This document shows, piece by piece, positions 1-5,486 of a stretch of DNA of 5,486 bases. The translations under genes and the position numbers were made by a program. The stretch is from assembly GCA_021786135.1 (NCBI GenBank), contig JAJYNV010000282.1, positions 1-5,486 of the forward strand. Direction: 5' to 3'. Positions within the stretch are counted from its first letter, which is position 1, and every line of letters starts with the position of its first letter. This DNA comes from Bacillota bacterium. Its GTDB lineage: Bacteria; Bacillota; Sulfobacillia; JAJZYS01; JAJYTV01. The notes beneath the pieces were generated by a model, which did no database searches, was not told where the DNA came from, and saw only the letters and a list, made by a program, of their open reading frames with translations.

Positions 1-212
1 GCTCGCGGCCGATCCGGTTCCCAGATGGCGTACAGCGCCTCGACAAAAGCCTGCTCCCGCGCGTCCTGTGCCCCGGTCTCGCGATAGAACGCCTCGAGGC
101 GACGCCGCAAGAGCCGAAACTCCCGGGAGAGAACAATCGAGGTGAACCGCTGCAAGAGTTCCTCTGGTCCGTACTCGTCCAGAGCCGAGCCACCTCCTCT
201 TATCCCGGCCAT
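1..212 (-). CDS. Unrecognised protein, N-terminal part only (runs off left edge)
   Basis: An open frame without a stop runs from an ATG at 212-210 to the left edge, about 70 codons. Most codons end in G or C like the neighbouring genes, which supports coding. The visible protein is mostly charged and helix-like, with an Arg/Leu-rich stretch (REFRLLRRRLEAFYRE) and a later acidic/aromatic part (FVEALYAIWEPDRPR). No signal peptide or membrane segment is visible, and I do not recognise the family. It follows ribF on the same strand, so it is probably the last visible gene of the same operon. The start is uncertain. The ATG at 212 overlaps the last 13 nt of ribF but has only a weak ribosome site. 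The first ten codons (ATA, AGA, GGA, GGT) look less like the local codon use, so translation may start at CTG 182-180 behind a strong AGGAGGT, or at TTG 155-153 behind AGAGGA. Existence of the gene is fairly sure; start and function are not. Confidence 0.6.
   Translation of the reverse strand, partial: MAGIRGGGSALDEYGPEELLQRFTSIVLSREFRLLRRRLEAFYRETGAQDAREQAFVEALYAIWEPDRPR
192..198 (-). promoter_or_regulatory. Strong Shine-Dalgarno-like AGGAGGT just after the ribF stop
   Basis: AGGAGGT reads on the minus strand two bases after the ribF TAA. The only in-frame start-like codon at a usable distance is CTG 182-180, ten bases beyond the AGGAGG core. The ATG at 212 lies upstream of the site and cannot use it. 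The site therefore argues for a non-ATG start of the downstream gene, or it is a chance Arg-Gly-Gly coding run. The match is seen; its use is inferred. Confidence 0.45.
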
Positions 213-1141
213 CCTAGCATATCCCATCCAGCCGTCGCAACGCCAAGCATTTCCTTGGCGGCGGCAGCGTCGCGCGCGATCTGCCCACGCAGTTCGCCTG
301 GTCCGTCAAAGCGCAGTTGCCCGCGCAGGCGCTGGATGAACGCCACCTCGACCTCCGTGCCGTAGAGGTCGCCGGAGTAATCCAGAACGTGCACCTCAAG
401 CAGGCGCTCGACCTCGCCGAACGTCGGCCGCGGGCCGAGGTTGCAGACGCCGGGCAGCACCTCGGAGCCAACGCGGCACTGCACCGCGTACACACCCTCG
501 GCAGGCAGTGCGACTCCAGGCGCCGTCGCGACGTTGGCGGTAGGGAAGCCGATCGTCCTGCCCCTCCCCCTGCCAGGCCGGACCGTGCCGATCACCACGT
601 GCGGCCTGCCCAGGAGCTCGGCCGCCACGGCGACGTCCCCCTCGCCCAGGCAACGGCGGACGCGGCTCGATGATACGACCTGGCCGTCCCAGAGCGTCGG
701 AGTCACCACTTCCAGCGGCACACGAGCCTCGGAAAGGGCTGCCTCAAGCTGTTCGACATCGCCGGCCGCACCGCGCCCGTAGGTGAAGTTGAAGCCCACG
801 ACGACGTGGCGCGGCTGAATTCTTTCAAGAATGATCTCGCGTACGAAGTCCGCGGGTTCCATCTCCGCCGTCTTCCTGTCGAATGGCAGGCGCAAGAGGG
901 TTTCCACACCTGCGACATGCAGGAGGCGACCGCGCAGCGGCATCTCCGTCAGGAGCGGCTGCGCATGGCCCAAAACCGTCAAGGGATGGGGATCCGGCAC
1001 GAGGACGGCCGTGCCGAGCCCTGAGGCCCGCAGACGCTCCACGACGGCTCTATGTCCAAGGTGTACACCGTCGAAGTTTCCGATCGCGAGCGCGCCGCGA
1101 AGCGGCAGCGCAAGGCTCGAGACATCAAGCCACACGGGCAA
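200..1141 (-). CDS. ribF: Bifunctional riboflavin kinase / FAD synthetase
   Basis: RibF phosphorylates riboflavin to FMN and then adenylylates FMN to FAD in the cytoplasm. The 313-residue product has the usual family length and both domains. The N-terminal FAD synthetase (nucleotidyltransferase) domain shows GNFDGVHLGH at 21-30, DPHP at 50-53, VGFNFTYGRG at 115-124 and the SSSRVRR motif at 157-163, close to the family ISSTRIR. The C-terminal flavokinase domain, from about 180, shows the ATP/flavin loop GRTIGFPTANV (194-204), EGVYAV (215-220), NLGPRPTFG (234-242) and LEVHVLDYSGDLYG (248-261), in which Glu249 is the expected catalytic base. The start is TTG, directly after the truB TGA, with GGAGG five bases upstream; a GTG two codons further in is the alternative. 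The last 14 or so residues (after AKEML) form a short tail beyond the conserved domain and overlap the possible ATG of the next gene. The stop is TAA. Co-transcription with truB is inferred from the zero spacing. Confidence 0.96.
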   Translation of the reverse strand: MPVWLDVSSLALPLRGALAIGNFDGVHLGHRAVVERLRASGLGTAVLVPDPHPLTVLGHAQPLLTEMPLRGRLLHVAGVETLLRLPFDRKTAEMEPADFVREIILERIQPRHVVVGFNFTYGRGAAGDVEQLEAALSEARVPLEVVTPTLWDGQVVSSSRVRRCLGEGDVAVAAELLGRPHVVIGTVRPGRGRGRTIGFPTANVATAPGVALPAEGVYAVQCRVGSEVLPGVCNLGPRPTFGEVERLLEVHVLDYSGDLYGTEVEVAFIQRLRGQLRFDGPGELRGQIARDAAAAKEMLGVATAGWDMLGWPG

Positions 1142-1996
1142 TCAAACCTCCATAGGCAGAACCGTCTCGGGGTGGAACACCCCGTCGCGCGCCTGCACGA
1201 CAGCGATCAGCCGATCGTTCGCGTACGCTGCATGGGGGCCGCATAGCTCCCCGGCGCCGGGCAGCCTCTGCCCGTAGGCAATCCGGTGGCCCTCAGCAGA
1301 GTCGAACGTCAAGCGCGGCAGATGGGCGACGAGCACATCCAGCGGAAGGATCTGCGGATCCTCCTCAAGACTGTGGGCGTCCTCGAGCCCAAATGCACCG
1401 CTCTTCGTCCGCAGCAGGAAGGCCAAGGCTCCAGGCACGCCAAGACGCAGGCCGAGATCGCGCGCGAGTGCACGCACGTAATAGCCGGAAGTGACGCCGA
1501 GGCGCAGACGCAGCTTGAGGATGTCGCCCGGCTCGAGAGCGAGGGCCTCCCACTGGAGCAGACGTGCCGGACGCGCCGGCAGATCGAGTTCCCTACCGCG
1601 CCGCGCCGCATGGTAGGCGCGCTCTCCGCCCACCTGACGCGCGGAGAATGCCGGTGGTGCCTGCAGGGTCTCGGACGAGATCTCCGTCAGGGCCCGTTCC
1701 ACATCGGGACGGCCCAGATGCAGGGCGCTGACCCGAGCGGTCGCGGGAGCCGCGAAATCATGGCTCGCCGTGCCGATTCCCAGCCAGATCTCCGCGATGT
1801 ACTCCTTCGGCTGGCCCTCGGCGTACCGCACGAGGCGGGTGGCGCTTCCCGCCGCCACGACCAGGAGGCCAGCGGCCAGGGGATCGAGTGTGCCGAGGTG
1901 GCCGCAGGGCAGCGACAAGCGCCGCCGTACGGCGTACGCGACATCGTGGGACGAGCAGCCCGGCGGCTTGACGATCAGCAGGACACCGCCGGTCAT
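1142..1996 (-). CDS. truB: tRNA pseudouridine-55 synthase TruB
   Basis: TruB isomerises U55 in the T-loop of tRNAs to pseudouridine and also acts as a tRNA chaperone in the cytoplasm. The 284-residue product opens with the family pattern GVLLIVKPPGCSSHDV and carries the motif II block GHLGTLDPLAAGLL at 32-45, with Asp38 as the expected catalytic aspartate. KEY at 64-66 supplies the conserved active-site tyrosine. PPAFSARQVGGERAY (114-128) and GYYVRALARDLG (171-182) match the later motifs, followed by LLRTKSGAFGLEDA (194-207) and a C-terminal part that looks like the small RNA-binding tail domain. Two positions differ from the commonest consensus: Leu34 replaces the usual Thr/Gly of GHTGTLDP, and Gln121 replaces a usually conserved Lys. 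The ATG overlaps the nrnA stop as ATGA, indicating coupled translation. The catalytic residues are present, so the enzyme should be active. Confidence 0.95.
   Translation of the reverse strand: MTGGVLLIVKPPGCSSHDVAYAVRRRLSLPCGHLGTLDPLAAGLLVVAAGSATRLVRYAEGQPKEYIAEIWLGIGTASHDFAAPATARVSALHLGRPDVERALTEISSETLQAPPAFSARQVGGERAYHAARRGRELDLPARPARLLQWEALALEPGDILKLRLRLGVTSGYYVRALARDLGLRLGVPGALAFLLRTKSGAFGLEDAHSLEEDPQILPLDVLVAHLPRLTFDSAEGHRIAYGQRLPGAGELCGPHAAYANDRLIAVVQARDGVFHPETVLPMEV
1147..1151 (-). promoter_or_regulatory. Ribosome binding site deciding the TTG start of ribF
   Basis: GGAGG lies inside the last codons of truB, five bases before the TTG at 1141-1139. The alternative GTG at 1135-1133 would be eleven bases away. 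The spacing favours TTG and suggests that ribosomes finishing truB reinitiate on ribF. Confidence 0.65.
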
Positions 1997-2949
1997 AGCC
2001 CCGTGAAGAGCTGCAGCAGGACCTCTTCCGCCTGCGCGAGATCGCCCATGATCGTGGCGCCCGCCGCCCGCTCGTGGCCCCCGCCGCCGATCCTTGCGGC
2101 AAGTTCGGCGACGTTCACCTGGCCCTTCGAGCGCAGGCTGAGCTTGACTTCGCCGGGGCCGTCGCTGCGCAGGAGTGCGGCAACTTCGACGCCCTCGAGC
2201 CGGCGCGCATAGTCCACGATGCCGATCGTCTCGGCATCTTGTGCGGTAGCGCCCGCCTGGGTGAAATCTTCGTCACCGAGGACGAAGTAGGCGAGCGAGA
2301 GGTCGGGCCGCAGGCGGAGCGACTCGAGGGCCAGGCCCAGAAGCCGCAGCCCGCCGACGCTTTGGCGTTCGTAGACGAGCTCCGACACCTCGCCGGGGTC
2401 AAGGCCCGCGTCGAGCAGGCGCGCGGCCAGCCGATGGCTCTCCGGCGTGGTCGATGCGTAGCGAAAACCACCTGTGTCGGTCTCGAGTCCGACATAGAGG
2501 AGAAGAGCGATATCGCGGTCCACCGTGACGCCCAGAAGTTCGAGCGTCCGATGGGCGAGCTCGGCGCTGGCCGCAGCCAGGGGATCAACGAAGACGATGT
2601 CGCCGAATCGGCTGTTGGTGGCATGGTGATCGACGTTGAGAATCTTCGGCGCATACTCGCGCAGGTCCAGCGGGGCGCCGGTCCGTCGCTCGTCTGCGCA
2701 GTCGTAGAGGGCCACGAGATCATACTGTGCCGCCGCCACATCCCTCCAGGGTACGATCGTCTCGACGCCCGGCAGGAAATCGTAGGCGTGGGGCACCGGA
2801 TCGGGTGTGGCCACGGTCACCTGACAGCCCAGGCGGCGCAGTCCGAGCGCCACGGCAAGGGTACTGCCGATCGAGTCGCCGTCCGGCTGGCGATGCAGAG
2901 ACATCAGGATACGCCGCGAGGACCGCAGTGCGTTTGCGATTTCCTTCAC
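1993..2949 (-). CDS. nrnA: DHH/DHHA1 phosphoesterase, NrnA-type oligoribonuclease / pAp phosphatase
   Basis: NrnA-family enzymes degrade very short RNAs (nanoRNA) and, in many members, dephosphorylate 3'-phosphoadenosine 5'-phosphate, using divalent metal ions. The 318-residue product has the full set of motifs. HRQPDGDSIGS at 19-29 supplies His19, Asp23 and Asp25. LYDCAD at 81-86 gives Asp83. NVDHHATN at 105-112 is the DHH triad, and ETDTGGFRYAST at 156-167 adds Asp158. The C-terminal DHHA1 substrate-binding domain ends with SLRSKGQVNVAELAA and the glycine loop GGGGHERAAG (288-297). Length and domain order are normal for the family. The start codon is GTG, overlapping the rbfA stop as GTGA, with GGGAG a little upstream. 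Its place between rbfA and truB is a known arrangement in several phyla. RecJ is excluded by the short length and lack of extra domains; which substrate dominates (nanoRNA, pAp or cyclic-di-nucleotide products) cannot be read from the sequence. Confidence 0.9.
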   Translation of the reverse strand: MKEIANALRSSRRILMSLHRQPDGDSIGSTLAVALGLRRLGCQVTVATPDPVPHAYDFLPGVETIVPWRDVAAAQYDLVALYDCADERRTGAPLDLREYAPKILNVDHHATNSRFGDIVFVDPLAAASAELAHRTLELLGVTVDRDIALLLYVGLETDTGGFRYASTTPESHRLAARLLDAGLDPGEVSELVYERQSVGGLRLLGLALESLRLRPDLSLAYFVLGDEDFTQAGATAQDAETIGIVDYARRLEGVEVAALLRSDGPGEVKLSLRSKGQVNVAELAARIGGGGHERAAGATIMGDLAQAEEVLLQLFTGL

Positions 2950-3299
2950 GGCTGCAGATCTCCCGGGCCGATCTCACGCAGGATCTCGTCGATGCGCTGG
3001 CTGTGCCGCATCGACTCGTCCAGACGGAAGCGGATCTCGGGCACCTTGCGCGTGCCCAGAGCCTCGCCGAGTCGCGTGCGCACGAAGCCAGCGGCGCGCT
3101 TCAGCACTTTCATCGCTGCTTCGGCCGCTTCGCCTGTAGCCAGAGTGGAGACGTAGATGCGGGCGAACTCCCCGTCCGGCGATACCTCGGCCCGGACGAC
3201 GCTGCACATGCCGATCCTCGGATCCTTGAGCTCGCGCAGGATCATTGCAGTCTCCTGCATGATGCGCTCCTGCAGGCGCAAATGGCGCGTCGTAGCCAT
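2946..3299 (-). CDS. rbfA: Ribosome-binding factor A
   Basis: RbfA binds the immature 30S subunit and helps 16S rRNA 5'-end maturation, which matters most in the cold. The 117-residue product is of normal length and is a single type II KH-like domain. It begins with a basic helix (TTRHLRLQERIMQETAMIL), followed by RELKDPRIG (22-30), the strand VSPDGEFARIYVS (39-51), KRAAGFVRTRLGEAL (67-81) and VPEIRFRLDES (86-96), all standard RbfA signatures. The ATG is preceded by a G-rich ribosome site at a five-base spacing, so this start is secure. The gene lies 15 nt after the DUF503 gene and its TGA overlaps the nrnA GTG. Co-transcription with infB fits the classic pairing of these two genes in bacteria. 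Confidence 0.95.
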   Translation of the reverse strand: MATTRHLRLQERIMQETAMILRELKDPRIGMCSVVRAEVSPDGEFARIYVSTLATGEAAEAAMKVLKRAAGFVRTRLGEALGTRKVPEIRFRLDESMRHSQRIDEILREIGPGDLQP

Positions 3300-3304
3300 G
3301 TCGT

Positions 3305-3311
3305 CCCCCCT
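3305..3311 (-). promoter_or_regulatory. Ribosome binding site of rbfA
   Basis: AGGGGGG sits five bases before the rbfA ATG, within the 15-nt gap after the DUF503 stop. It is the only canonical start/ribosome-site pair in the cluster that does not overlap coding sequence. Confidence 0.7.
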
Positions 3312-3314
3312 GGC

Positions 3315-3599
3315 CTAGCGTTCGCCGTACTGTCGGAGCTCGAGTTCCAGTCCTTCGCGTTCGACCATGGCGATCGCCGCCTCGACCAGTTCCCGGGCAT
3401 GTCCCACGGTGCTGCTGACCGCCGCGACGCCGAGATCCAGGCGGCGCGGGTCATCTTCCGCCTCCAGCTCGGCGACGGCGAGGTTCGGCTGCCTGCCGAG
3501 CCTCTGCACGAGGCTCCGTGCGACCTGGCGCCTGTCCTTGAGCGATTTCGCCCAGGGCAGGCGCACGGTCAGTTCGGCGGCCCAGACGACGGCCCTCAG
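3315..3599 (-). CDS. DUF503 family protein (start codon uncertain, probably CTG)
   Basis: The small protein matches the DUF503 family (YlxP-like), commonly encoded between infB and rbfA; YlxP-type proteins have been linked to ribosome assembly, but the role is not firmly set. From the proposed start it has 94 residues, within the family range. The family hallmark is the first strand and turn, AELTVRLPWAKSLKDRRQVARSLVQRL (here split at residues 8-34), followed by VAELEAEDDPRRLDLGVAAVSS (about 42-63) and a C-terminal helix. No ATG, GTG or TTG exists in frame at the expected N-terminus. The choices are CTG at 3599-3597, overlapping the infB TGA as CTGA, or GTG at 3683-3681, which adds 28 residues that are merely infB read in another frame, or GTG inside the first conserved strand. 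CTG fits best by alignment and overlap style. The gene itself is well supported, the start only moderately. Confidence 0.85.
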   Translation of the reverse strand: MRAVVWAAELTVRLPWAKSLKDRRQVARSLVQRLGRQPNLAVAELEAEDDPRRLDLGVAAVSSTVGHARELVEAAIAMVEREGLELELRQYGER

Positions 3600-5486
3600 C
3601 TGCGCGGTACCTCTTCGATGATGAAGAACTCGAGCTTGTCGCCCTCGCGGATGTCCTGGAACTTCTCGAGTCCGGCACCGCACTCGTAGCCCTGCTCGAC
3701 GTGAGACCTCGGGTCCTTGAAACGCTTGAGCGAGGAGAGGCTGCCCTCGTGCAGCACCACGCCGTCGCGCACCAGGCGCACCTGGGCCTGGCGGGTCACC
3801 TTGCCCTCCGTTACGTAGAGGCCCGCCACCGCGCCGACCTTCGGTACGCGGAAGACCTCACGCACTTCAGCATGACCCAGGATCTTCTCTTTCATCTCCG
3901 GACGCTGCATGCCGTGAATTGCGGCCTCGATCTCGTCGATCGCCTCATAGATCACGCGATAGGTACGCACATCGACCGACTCGCGCTCCGCCAGGCGGCG
4001 CGCGGCCACGTCGGGTCGGACGTTGAAGCCGATGACGATCGCCTTGGTGGTCTGTGCAAGCATGATGTCGGACTCGTTGATGGCGCCGACGCCCTCATGC
4101 AGCACACGGACACGCACTTCCGGCGTCGTCAGACGTTCGAGTGACGCGTGCAAGGCTTCAACGGAGCCCTGGACATCGCCCTTGAGCACGATGTTGAGGT
4201 CCTGCAGCTCACCGCCCTGGATGCGCTGGAAGAGATCCTCGAGACTCGTGCGCGACTCGGGCCTGAGGTCCTCCACGCGAGAGCGCTGGCGTCGCGCATC
4301 TGCGACGGTCCTGGCCTTGCGCTCGTCGTCGACCGCGATGAAGTGGTCTCCGGCCTCCGGCACCTCGCTCAGGCCGAGCACCTCGACCGGCGTGGACGGC
4401 CCGGCCTTGCGCACGATCTTCCCCCGATCGTCGTAGAGGGCGCGCACGCGTCCATAGGCACTCCCGACGACGAACGCGTCGCCGGACTCGAGCGTTCCGG
4501 ACTGCACCAGGATCGTGGCCACTGGGCCGCGACCGCGGTCCAGGCGCGCCTCGAGGACTGTGCCGCGGGCCAGCTTGTCGGGGTTGGCCTTCAACTCGCG
4601 CAGTTCGGCCACCAGAAGCAGCATCTCGAGCAGGGTGTCGATGCCCTGCCGCGTGCGGGCCGACACCTCGACCATGATCGTCTCGCCGCCCCACTCCTCA
4701 GGCAGGAGGCCGTGCTCGATCAGCTGCTGGCGAACACGCTCCGAGTTGGCGCCCGGCTTGTCGATCTTGTTGATGGCCACCACGATGGGCACGCTCGCCG
4801 CGCGGGCGTGGTTGATCGCCTCGACGGTCTGCGGCATGACGCCGTCGTCCGCCGCCACCACGAGGATCGCGATGTCGGTGATCGACGCACCACGCGCACG
4901 CATGGAAGTGAACGCCTCGTGGCCAGGCGTGTCGAGGAAGACGACGCGCTTGCCCTTATGGTGCACCACCGACGCACCGATGTGCTGGGTGATGCCACCG
5001 GCCTCGTGCACCGTTACGTTCGTGTCACGGATCGCGTCGAGGAGGCTTGTCTTGCCGTGGTCGACGTGTCCCATCACGACGACGGTCGGGGCGCGCAGGC
5101 GCAGCTTCTCGGGCGGATCTTCCAGCTCCTGCTCGACCTCTTCCTCGAGTGTCGGGCCGGGCGGCTTGATCTCCACCTGGAATCCGATGTCCGTCGCGAT
5201 GAGCGCCGCCGTGTCCACGTCGAGTTCCTGGTTCAGCGTGGCCATCACGCCGAGGCCCATCAGTCGCCTGATCAGCTCTCCTGCCGTTACCCCGAGCTTC
5301 TGGCCGAGTTCCTGCACCGTGAGCGCGGTCTCCAGCGTCACGGGGCGGTCGGTGCGGATTTGTGCCGCCTGATGGCGCCGCTGATGGACGCGGCGCTCGA
5401 AGCGGTGCTCCTCCTCGCCCCGCCTGCGGTCCGCGGGGCCGCGGCGACGTTGGGCCGGCCTTCCGGGTGCCCCCGGTCGCTGCGGG
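3596..5486 (-). CDS. infB: Translation initiation factor IF-2 (N-terminus beyond right edge)
   Basis: IF-2 is the GTPase that brings initiator fMet-tRNA to the 30S subunit and promotes 50S joining. The frame stays open to the right edge, giving 629 visible residues; the true start and the rest of the variable N-terminal region lie outside. Numbering from the edge, the first 48 residues are an Arg/Pro/Gly-rich linker (with RRRGEEEHRFERR). An IF2_N domain follows (LTVQELGQKLGVTAGELIR, about 55-73). The G domain has G1 GHVDHGKT 139-146, G2 GGITQHIGA 163-171, G3 DTPGHEAF 185-192, G4 NKID 239-242 and G5 SART 275-278. Domain II follows from about 305, domain III has DLNIVLKGDVQGSVEAL at 429-445, and the C-terminal fMet-tRNA-binding domain includes RPEMKEKILGHAEVREVF (528-545). 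A GTG at 5341-5339 is an internal valine, not the start: the linker upstream is clearly IF-2-like and no ribosome site precedes it. All GTPase residues look intact. infB heads the visible cluster. Confidence 0.97.
   Translation of the reverse strand, partial: PQRPGAPGRPAQRRRGPADRRRGEEEHRFERRVHQRRHQAAQIRTDRPVTLETALTVQELGQKLGVTAGELIRRLMGLGVMATLNQELDVDTAALIATDIGFQVEIKPPGPTLEEEVEQELEDPPEKLRLRAPTVVVMGHVDHGKTSLLDAIRDTNVTVHEAGGITQHIGASVVHHKGKRVVFLDTPGHEAFTSMRARGASITDIAILVVAADDGVMPQTVEAINHARAASVPIVVAINKIDKPGANSERVRQQLIEHGLLPEEWGGETIMVEVSARTRQGIDTLLEMLLLVAELRELKANPDKLARGTVLEARLDRGRGPVATILVQSGTLESGDAFVVGSAYGRVRALYDDRGKIVRKAGPSTPVEVLGLSEVPEAGDHFIAVDDERKARTVADARRQRSRVEDLRPESRTSLEDLFQRIQGGELQDLNIVLKGDVQGSVEALHASLERLTTPEVRVRVLHEGVGAINESDIMLAQTTKAIVIGFNVRPDVAARRLAERESVDVRTYRVIYEAIDEIEAAIHGMQRPEMKEKILGHAEVREVFRVPKVGAVAGLYVTEGKVTRQAQVRLVRDGVVLHEGSLSSLKRFKDPRSHVEQGYECGAGLEKFQDIREGDKLEFFIIEEVPRS
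3610..3615 (-). promoter_or_regulatory. Candidate ribosome binding site for the CTG start of the DUF503 gene
   Basis: AAGAGG lies in the last codons of infB, ten bases before CTG 3599-3597. It is a moderate Shine-Dalgarno match at slightly long spacing. Together with the CTGA overlap it supports reinitiation by ribosomes leaving infB. Confidence 0.4.

Noticed and set aside
1286..2212. Plus-strand open frame of 308 codons opposite truB and the end of nrnA
   Set aside because: It is antisense to the conserved TruB domain, with no ribosome site or family resemblance, so it is a compositional shadow.
2074..3156. Long plus-strand open frame of 360 codons opposite nrnA and rbfA
   Set aside because: It is the mirror of two clear genes. 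In GC-rich coding DNA, antisense frames stay open by codon bias. The predicted protein has no recognisable motif and it crosses the rbfA/nrnA junction.
3681..3683. GTG as the start of the DUF503 gene
   Set aside because: It would add 28 residues lying wholly inside infB, with no resemblance to the DUF503 N-terminus and only a weak ribosome site.
2727..3689. Plus-strand open frame of 320 codons opposite nrnA, rbfA, DUF503 and the infB end
   Set aside because: It spans four well-supported minus-strand genes and shows no motif, so it is treated as a shadow.
5339..5341. GTG as the start of infB
   Set aside because: The same frame continues upstream to the window edge with a typical basic IF-2 linker, and no Shine-Dalgarno site precedes the GTG, so it is an internal valine codon.
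4515..5372. Plus-strand open frame of 285 codons opposite the IF-2 G domain
   Set aside because: The Ser/Arg/Thr-rich product is what antisense reading of GC-rich IF-2 codons yields. No independent support was seen.
1..5486. A hidden new system such as a defence island, mobile element, CRISPR array or structured RNA
   Set aside because: The window is filled end to end by conserved housekeeping genes with almost no intergenic space. No repeats, terminal inverted repeats or non-coding stretch above 20 nt was seen.

Overview
The window holds one continuous, GC-rich (about two thirds G+C by eye), single-strand gene cluster, read right to left on the minus strand. It matches the bacterial infB translation and ribosome-maturation cluster. 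In transcription order the genes are: infB (IF-2, cut by the right edge), a DUF503 family gene, rbfA (30S maturation factor), nrnA (DHH/DHHA1 oligoribonuclease/pAp phosphatase), truB (tRNA pseudouridine-55 synthase), ribF (riboflavin kinase/FAD synthetase) and the start of an unrecognised gene cut by the left edge.

Packing is very tight. infB/DUF503, rbfA/nrnA and nrnA/truB each share about 4 nt of stop/start overlap (the first only if DUF503 starts at CTG). ribF starts directly after the truB stop. Only 15 nt separate DUF503 from rbfA. The last gene starts inside or just after the end of ribF. There is no intergenic space for an internal promoter or terminator, and I saw none, nor any RNA gene, repeat array, CRISPR or mobile element. 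All seven frames look intact, with strong G/C third-position bias. Long open frames on the plus strand are mirror images of these genes.

The organism is a high-GC bacterium. The order infB-DUF503-rbfA-nrnA-truB resembles what is known from Deltaproteobacteria (e.g. Geobacter-like), Firmicutes and several candidate phyla, and truB followed by ribF is common in many bacteria. The sequence alone does not settle the phylum. Functionally the genes link translation initiation (IF-2), 30S subunit maturation (RbfA), tRNA modification (TruB), turnover of very short RNAs or pAp (NrnA) and flavin cofactor synthesis (RibF).

I found no new biological system here. The points worth a second look are modest: a DUF503 gene that seems to lack a usual start codon and may use CTG overlapping the infB stop, a similar arrangement at the unidentified gene after ribF, and a few motif substitutions in TruB.
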